Below the pieces are notes generated by a model, which was not told the origin of the DNA, did not search any database, and saw only the letters and a list, made by a program, of their open reading frames with translations. A stretch of 64,000 nt of DNA from Akkermansia muciniphila (lineage in GTDB: Bacteria; Verrucomicrobiota; Verrucomicrobiia; Verrucomicrobiales; Akkermansiaceae). Below are positions 60,104 through 64,000 of this stretch, in pieces (within the stretch, counting starts at the first letter, position 1; each line of letters begins with the position of its first letter). Made by a program: the position numbers and the translations under genes. The DNA is taken from positions 1 through 64,000 of the forward strand of contig NZ_FXYA01000215.1 in the NCBI RefSeq assembly GCF_900184965.1. Direction: 5' to 3'.

Positions 60104-61003
60104 TCAGGCCAGATGCATGCCGCCGGTAACGCCAAAGACCTCCGCAGTAATGAAGCTGGATTCCTGGGAGGCGAGAAAGACGTACAGTCCGGAGAGCTCT
60201 ACAGGCTGGCCTGCCCTTCTGAGGGGCGTTTTCCGTCCGAATTCCGGCAGGTCTTTCTGCAGCTGGCCTCCGGTTACTTGCAGAGCTGTCCAGATGGGGC
60301 CGGGAGCCACCACATTGACCCGGATGCCTTTGGGAGCGACCTGCTTGGCCAGGGCGCGGCTGAACGCGATGATAGCCGCTTTCGTGGAGGCATAGTCCAC
60401 CAGGTTCTTGCCGGGCTGGTAGGCCTGGATGGATGAGCAGGTAATGATGCTCGTCCCCGGCTTGAGATGCGGAAGGGCTTCCCTGGCAATCCAGAACAGA
60501 GAGAACACATTTACTTCAAATGTCTTGGTTAATTGTTCCGTGGTAATATCACGAATATCTTCCACCGCCACTTGCTTGCCGGCTGCCAGGGCCATGATGT
60601 CCAGCCCACCAAGTTTTTCCAGGGCATCCCTGACGAGTTTTTTACAAAAGGCTTCATCGCTGAGGTCTCCCGGCAGCAGGACGGCCTTCCGGCCCTCCTT
60701 TCTGATGAGTTCCGCCACTTCTTCAGCATCGCTTTGTTCTTCAGGAAGATAGTTCAAGGCTACGTCGGCTCCTTCGCGCGCGTAGGCAATAGCCGCCGCC
60801 CGGCCTATGCCCGAATCTCCCCCTGTGACCAGGGCTTTTCGGCCACGGAGCCTGTTGCAGCCATGGTAGCTCTGTTCCCCGGAATCCGGCACGGGTTTCA
60901 TTTCGGATTGCAGGCCGGGGGCTTTCTGCTGTTGTTGTTCATATCCTTCCTGGCGGAATTCGCCGCGCGGGTCCTGTATTTTATTAATGTCTTCTGTGTT
61001 CAT
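60104..61003 (-). CDS. SDR family oxidoreductase (YghA/general-stress type)
   Basis: A 299-residue short-chain dehydrogenase. An N-terminal charged extension (about 50 residues, [15 protein letters not shown]) is typical of the YghA/YdaD general-stress group. The NAD(P) motif is [10 protein letters not shown] (about residue 60), followed by the Ser/Tyr/Lys active site with YASTKAA (about 211), and GPIWTALQ. It reduces aldehydes or related carbonyls in other bacteria; the substrate here is unknown. The start at 61003 is chosen because the 30 upstream codons are not family-like. Confidence 0.9.
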   Translation of the reverse strand: MNTEDINKIQDPRGEFRQEGYEQQQQKAPGLQSEMKPVPDSGEQSYHGCNRLRGRKALVTGGDSGIGRAAAIAYAREGADVALNYLPEEQSDAEEVAELIRKEGRKAVLLPGDLSDEAFCKKLVRDALEKLGGLDIMALAAGKQVAVEDIRDITTEQLTKTFEVNVFSLFWIAREALPHLKPGTSIITCSSIQAYQPGKNLVDYASTKAAIIAFSRALAKQVAPKGIRVNVVAPGPIWTALQVTGGQLQKDLPEFGRKTPLRRAGQPVELSGLYVFLASQESSFITAEVFGVTGGMHLA

Positions 61004-61365
61004 TTTATCATCAGTTATATTTTGGGACGGAGTTGACGGAAGGGGAAAAGCGCTGCCATGCGGGAAATGACCGGCAGCATTTTTTCCCGGCATTCTTCAT
61101 TTCCTATCCGTGATGACCTGGATTCGAACGGCCTGTTCAGGGGAAGACATGTTTTTATTTCAATATGTCATTGATATTTATTTATATAGGAATTTTATGC
61201 ATGTTGTTTTTATAGACCGGAGAAAGATGTTTGATTTTCAGATTTTTTGAATCTGGTTGAATTTCCCAATCCGCCTTAAAGAAAAACATCCTTGGGATGC
61301 TTGATAATTTTCGAATAATTAAATTTCTTTTTAAAAGCGGAAAAACGGAATGAAAGAAAACGGAA
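61004..61365. other. Intergenic region without recognised gene
   Basis: About 360 bp, AT-rich from 61140 to 61350. No reading frame or RNA is supported. Confidence 0.4.
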
Positions 61366-61626
61366 TCAGTTTTCCTCCTGTTCCAGTTTCACTTTCCTGG
61401 CCAGGATTTTTTTCATGACGGCACGGCGATCTCTTTCCGGTATTTCAACGGGATTGCCGCGATAGTCGCCGGTCATGGCGGCCAGGGCCCCTCCTACATG
61501 GCGCATATTGAAAATCGGCAGTTTCCAGGTGGAAGGCTTTTCCGGATCGGGAACGTAGGCAAAGTCGGAAGCGGGATGTTCCTCTCCGTCCACTTTTTTC
61601 ATTTTGGATTCATGGTTGCAGTCCAT
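61366..61626 (-). CDS. Small protein of unknown function (DUF6582-like pattern)
   Basis: An 86-residue protein with SDFAYVPDPEKPSTWKLPI and HVGGALAAM then EIPERDRRAVMKKILARKVKLEQEE. The arrangement (FAYVPDPEKPSTWKLPI... HVxxALA... R..V..KI) is reminiscent of short domains found at the ends of phage or mobile-element proteins, and of DUF6582, but I recall this only by pattern. The start is uncertain: ATG at 61626 is chosen, with ATG at 61602 and 61656 also possible. It is surrounded by AT-rich DNA and has no operon partners. Confidence 0.6.
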   Translation of the reverse strand: MDCNHESKMKKVDGEEHPASDFAYVPDPEKPSTWKLPIFNMRHVGGALAAMTGDYRGNPVEIPERDRRAVMKKILARKVKLEQEEN

Positions 61627-61855
61627 GAGTAATGGACAACCGCCCTTGCCGGCCATGGTGGAAAAGCTCCGGGATAAGACACGGAAATCCGCCCGTCCAG
61701 CAATAATCAATCTGGGAAGGCATTTTATTTCTGGTTGATTTCTTTTTCCCGCAGAGCGTGCCGGCGCCGCCCATTTTCCGCTTCCGCGTTTTACCCTTTA
61801 CAAGAGGGCTGTGATAGATAAGCATATTTTCATTAATTTATAATTATTCTTATTT

Positions 61856-62323
61856 ATGGAAAATATATATCATCATACCCGGCTTCCGGAAGGGCGCATT
61901 CCCGCCCTGCGCGTGGAACCCATGCCTGCGGACACCAATCAAAGCGGGGAAGTATTCGGCGGCTGGGTGATGAGCCAGGTGGACCTGGCGGGAGCCAATA
62001 CCGCCATGCGCTATGCGTTAAGCCGCTATATCGTGACGCGTGCGGTAAGCAGCCTGACGTTTGAAGCTCCCGTGCTGGTGGGCGACGTCGTTTCCTTTTA
62101 TGCGGAGATTATCAGGGTGGGCCGCACTTCCATTACCGTGAAGGTGGAGGTGTACGCGGAACGCCTGACGAAGCTCTGCAATAACATTGCCAAGATTACA
62201 GAGGCGGAGCTGGTTTATGTAGCCTTGGGGGAGGATAAGAAACCGATTACTCTGGAAGAGTCCCGCGCCCGGTTTGCGCAGTGCTGTTCCCTTGAGGCGG
62301 AAGGCCTCTCTTCCTGTTCCTGA
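61856..62323 (+). CDS. Acyl-CoA thioesterase (YciA-like hotdog fold)
   Basis: A 155-residue hotdog-fold enzyme that hydrolyses acyl-CoA esters. The family core is visible: MPADTNQSGEVFGGWVMSQVDLAGANTAM with the catalytic Asp/Gly-rich helix start, VSSLTFEAPVLVGDVVSFYAEIIRVGRTSITVKVEVYAE, and AELVYVALGEDKKP. It is probably cytoplasmic and tetra- or hexameric. It converges with the MFS gene; no clear terminator lies between them. Confidence 0.92.
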   Translation: MENIYHHTRLPEGRIPALRVEPMPADTNQSGEVFGGWVMSQVDLAGANTAMRYALSRYIVTRAVSSLTFEAPVLVGDVVSFYAEIIRVGRTSITVKVEVYAERLTKLCNNIAKITEAELVYVALGEDKKPITLEESRARFAQCCSLEAEGLSSCS

Positions 62324-62345
62324 ACAGGGGCGGAGGTTTTCCCCT

Positions 62346-63755
62346 TCAGGCTGCTTTTCTGCGTTTGCGGGTGATTCCCTTGTCTTTGTCCACCAGGGCG
62401 AAGATGAAGGAGCTGGCCGCGGCAATGGCGCCGATGGTGGCGAAAGTGGCATGAAAGGCGGCTTCCACAGCTTTCCCGGAGGTAGCCGCATGGCCGCCGA
62501 AACTGTCCAGCAGCAGGGAGGCCACGGCAATACTGACAGCAATGGAGAGCTGCATGATTGTGGAAAGCAGGGAGTTTCCGCTGCTGGCGTCTGCATTGGG
62601 GAGGTCAATCAGCGTCAGGGTGTTCATGCAGGTGAACTGAATGGAGTTGGCCCCGCCCAGCATTGCGAGCATGCCCAGAAGAATGAGTTCATGGGTTCCG
62701 GGGCCTGCAAAATGGAAGGAGGCCAGCAGAACGCCTATGGTAAAGGTATTGACGACCATGATGTTCCGGTAACCAAATTTCCCGAGCAGACGCGGCGCAA
62801 CCGTTTTTGCCAGTAAATTGCTCAGGGCCAGCGGAATCAGGGACAGGCCGGATTGAAGGGCGGAATAACCGAGCACCACCTGAAAGAAAAGCGGGATCAG
62901 GTACGGCAGGCAGCTTCCGCCCAGGCGGCAGACGATGTTGCCGGCGATTCCGATGGCAAAGTTTCTGATGCGGAACAGAGCCGGGCTGAAGATGGGGGCT
63001 TTTGAACGGAACGCCAGCGTCCAGTACAGAAGCTGGAGAATGCCTCCGGCTGACGTGAGGATGGCCATGCGCGTCTTATCGGTTACGCCTCCCGCGGAGG
63101 AGAGGCCCATTGTAGCCAGCACGGCGGAGGAGGAGAAGAGGAAGAACCCCCGCCAGTCGAATTTTTGTTCCCGAACCGCTTTCAGGTCCGGCATCAGCTT
63201 CCGGGTGGCCCACAGGCCCGCCATGCCAACCGGGATGTTGATCAGGAATATCCAGTGCCAGGAAGCGTACTGCGCGATGATGCCGCCCAGCACCGGCCCC
63301 AGAAGGGGACCCAGCAGCGCAGGAATCGTCACAATGTTCAGGACATTGACGAACATGGAACGGGGATAGGAGCGCAGGACGACAAGGCGCCCGACGGGCA
63401 TCAGGAAGGCGCCGCCTATTCCCTGGATGACGCGGCATGCCGTCATCATGGGAATGGAGGTGGAAAGGGCGCACAGGAGGGACCCCGCAGAAAAAACAGA
63501 GATGGCCAGCAGGAAAGTACGGCGGGAGCCCAGCTTGTCGGAGATCCATCCGGAGGCCGGTATCAGGACGCAGACGGTGAGCGTATAGGCCGTTACCAGG
63601 GAGTGGAGTTGCAGCGGATGGCTGTTGAAGCTGCGGGCAATGGTGGGAATGGCCGTGTTCAGGATGGTGGCATCCAGCATTTGCATAAAGAATGCCGATG
63701 CCACAAGAAAGGGCAGGTAGCGCAGAGCTTTGGAGGATGTCGGCAGTTTTTCCAT
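62346..63755 (-). CDS. MFS multidrug exporter, DHA2-like (14-TM class)
   Basis: A 469-residue inner-membrane drug:proton antiporter-like protein. Residues 10-30 start TM1 (LPFLVASAFFMQMLDATILNTAIP), matching the DHA2 motif D1 LDxTIxNxAxP. GWISDKLGSRR is motif A in loop 2-3, and GIGGAFLMPVGRLVV is near motif B. About 13-14 hydrophobic helices can be counted. It is close to MdtD/HsrA types. The ATG at 63755 is preferred; the 38 upstream codons overlap the neighbouring acyltransferase gene in another frame. Substrates are unknown. Confidence 0.88.
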   Translation of the reverse strand: MEKLPTSSKALRYLPFLVASAFFMQMLDATILNTAIPTIARSFNSHPLQLHSLVTAYTLTVCVLIPASGWISDKLGSRRTFLLAISVFSAGSLLCALSTSIPMMTACRVIQGIGGAFLMPVGRLVVLRSYPRSMFVNVLNIVTIPALLGPLLGPVLGGIIAQYASWHWIFLINIPVGMAGLWATRKLMPDLKAVREQKFDWRGFFLFSSSAVLATMGLSSAGGVTDKTRMAILTSAGGILQLLYWTLAFRSKAPIFSPALFRIRNFAIGIAGNIVCRLGGSCLPYLIPLFFQVVLGYSALQSGLSLIPLALSNLLAKTVAPRLLGKFGYRNIMVVNTFTIGVLLASFHFAGPGTHELILLGMLAMLGGANSIQFTCMNTLTLIDLPNADASSGNSLLSTIMQLSIAVSIAVASLLLDSFGGHAATSGKAVEAAFHATFATIGAIAAASSFIFALVDKDKGITRKRRKAA

Positions 63756-63817
63756 GAAAGACCGCCGGCAGTATCCGGCCTGGCTCCATCCGGGGCAAGG
63801 CAGATGTTTGTTCCGCT

Positions 63818-64000
63818 TTACGCCCCGGGTTCCGGAGGGCGTCGCTTCAGCACGCGTTTGGAGAGCCATGCGCGCACGGGCTCGTCATAAAGCTTCAGGC
63901 ACCCGCAGGCTACGGCAATGCAGAGGAGTAAGACGCCAGCCGCCACGGGGAGCGCACGGGAAAGAGGGACTTCCGCGTCGTGAACCCAGGCCAGGTAGAG
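63818..64000 (-). CDS. C-terminus of an acyltransferase-3 family membrane protein (partial)
   Basis: The last 60 codons of a leftward gene that begins beyond the right edge. They show a hydrophobic final helix (AAGVLLLCIAVACGCL) followed by LYDEPVRAWLSKRVLKRRPPEPGA, the YExPxRxWLxxR ending typical of OafA/YrhL-type O-acyltransferases that acetylate polysaccharides. The stop codon is at 63818-63820. Confidence 0.6.
   Translation of the reverse strand, partial: LYLAWVHDAEVPLSRALPVAAGVLLLCIAVACGCLKLYDEPVRAWLSKRVLKRRPPEPGA

Noticed and set aside
61111-61135. tRNA T-arm-like sequence GGATTCGAACGG
   Set aside because: No acceptor, D or anticodon arms can be folded around it.

Overview
The window looks like a chromosomal segment of an Akkermansia-type bacterium (Verrucomicrobiota). 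The basis is several secreted proteins with PEP-CTERM tails, a TIGR04073-type exosortase-associated protein, large secreted glycosidases of the kind used on mucin glycans, an anaerobic pyruvate:ferredoxin oxidoreductase, and a moderately GC-rich, sparsely operonic layout. I infer the genus from gene content; no search was run.

Layout. 1-0.42 kb: an rRNA-type promoter (A-tract UP element, TTGACA, TAAAGT) fires leftward into a GC-rich, hairpin-rich RNA that leaves the window, most likely the leader of an rRNA operon. 0.7-13.2 kb: clpB, a secreted pair ending in a PEP-CTERM protein, a 1264-residue GH2 beta-galactosidase with an F5/8C-like domain, an LpxR-type lipid A deacylase, tatD, and two cell-envelope lipoproteins (LysM and L,D-transpeptidase). 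13.7-25 kb: an origin-like neighbourhood. dnaN, holA and mnmG lie here, with a perfect parS inside mnmG, a one-mismatch parS beside a DnaA box downstream of dnaN, and an AT-rich gap before ribD holding three TTATNCACA boxes. The same stretch carries two damaged genes. 25-36 kb: ilvN, hrpA, a Trk/Ktr potassium uptake pair, hisF, a GH123-like secreted glycosidase and an HxlR/cupin divergent pair. 36-50 kb: nifJ, lysS, a PP2C phosphatase, plsY-gpsA, a TIGR04073 protein, two overlapping radical SAM genes resembling AhbD and AhbC of siroheme-dependent heme synthesis, and metY. 50-56 kb: a decayed PEP-CTERM gene, comM/yifB, a rhomboid protease, a FAD oxidoreductase and leuB.

56-62 kb is the most accessory-looking part. 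A tRNA-Asn gene is followed by about 0.7 kb of non-coding or decayed DNA. Then comes a tight three-gene operon: an IbrA-like PP-loop/PAPS-reductase protein, an IbrB-like ParB-domain protein and a 64-residue HTH protein. A secreted nuclease, a polysaccharide-lyase-like remnant, a stress-type dehydrogenase and a small protein of unknown function follow. The window ends with a thioesterase, an MFS exporter and the C-terminus of a membrane acyltransferase.

Two threads connect the genes. One is the exosortase/PEP-CTERM surface system: two intact tails, one decayed gene, the TIGR04073 protein, and a palindrome CGGATT-N3-AATCCG shared upstream of two of the genes. The other is chromosome replication and segregation: dnaN, holA, DnaA boxes and parS sites. 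The exosortase, ParA/ParB and dnaA are not in the window.
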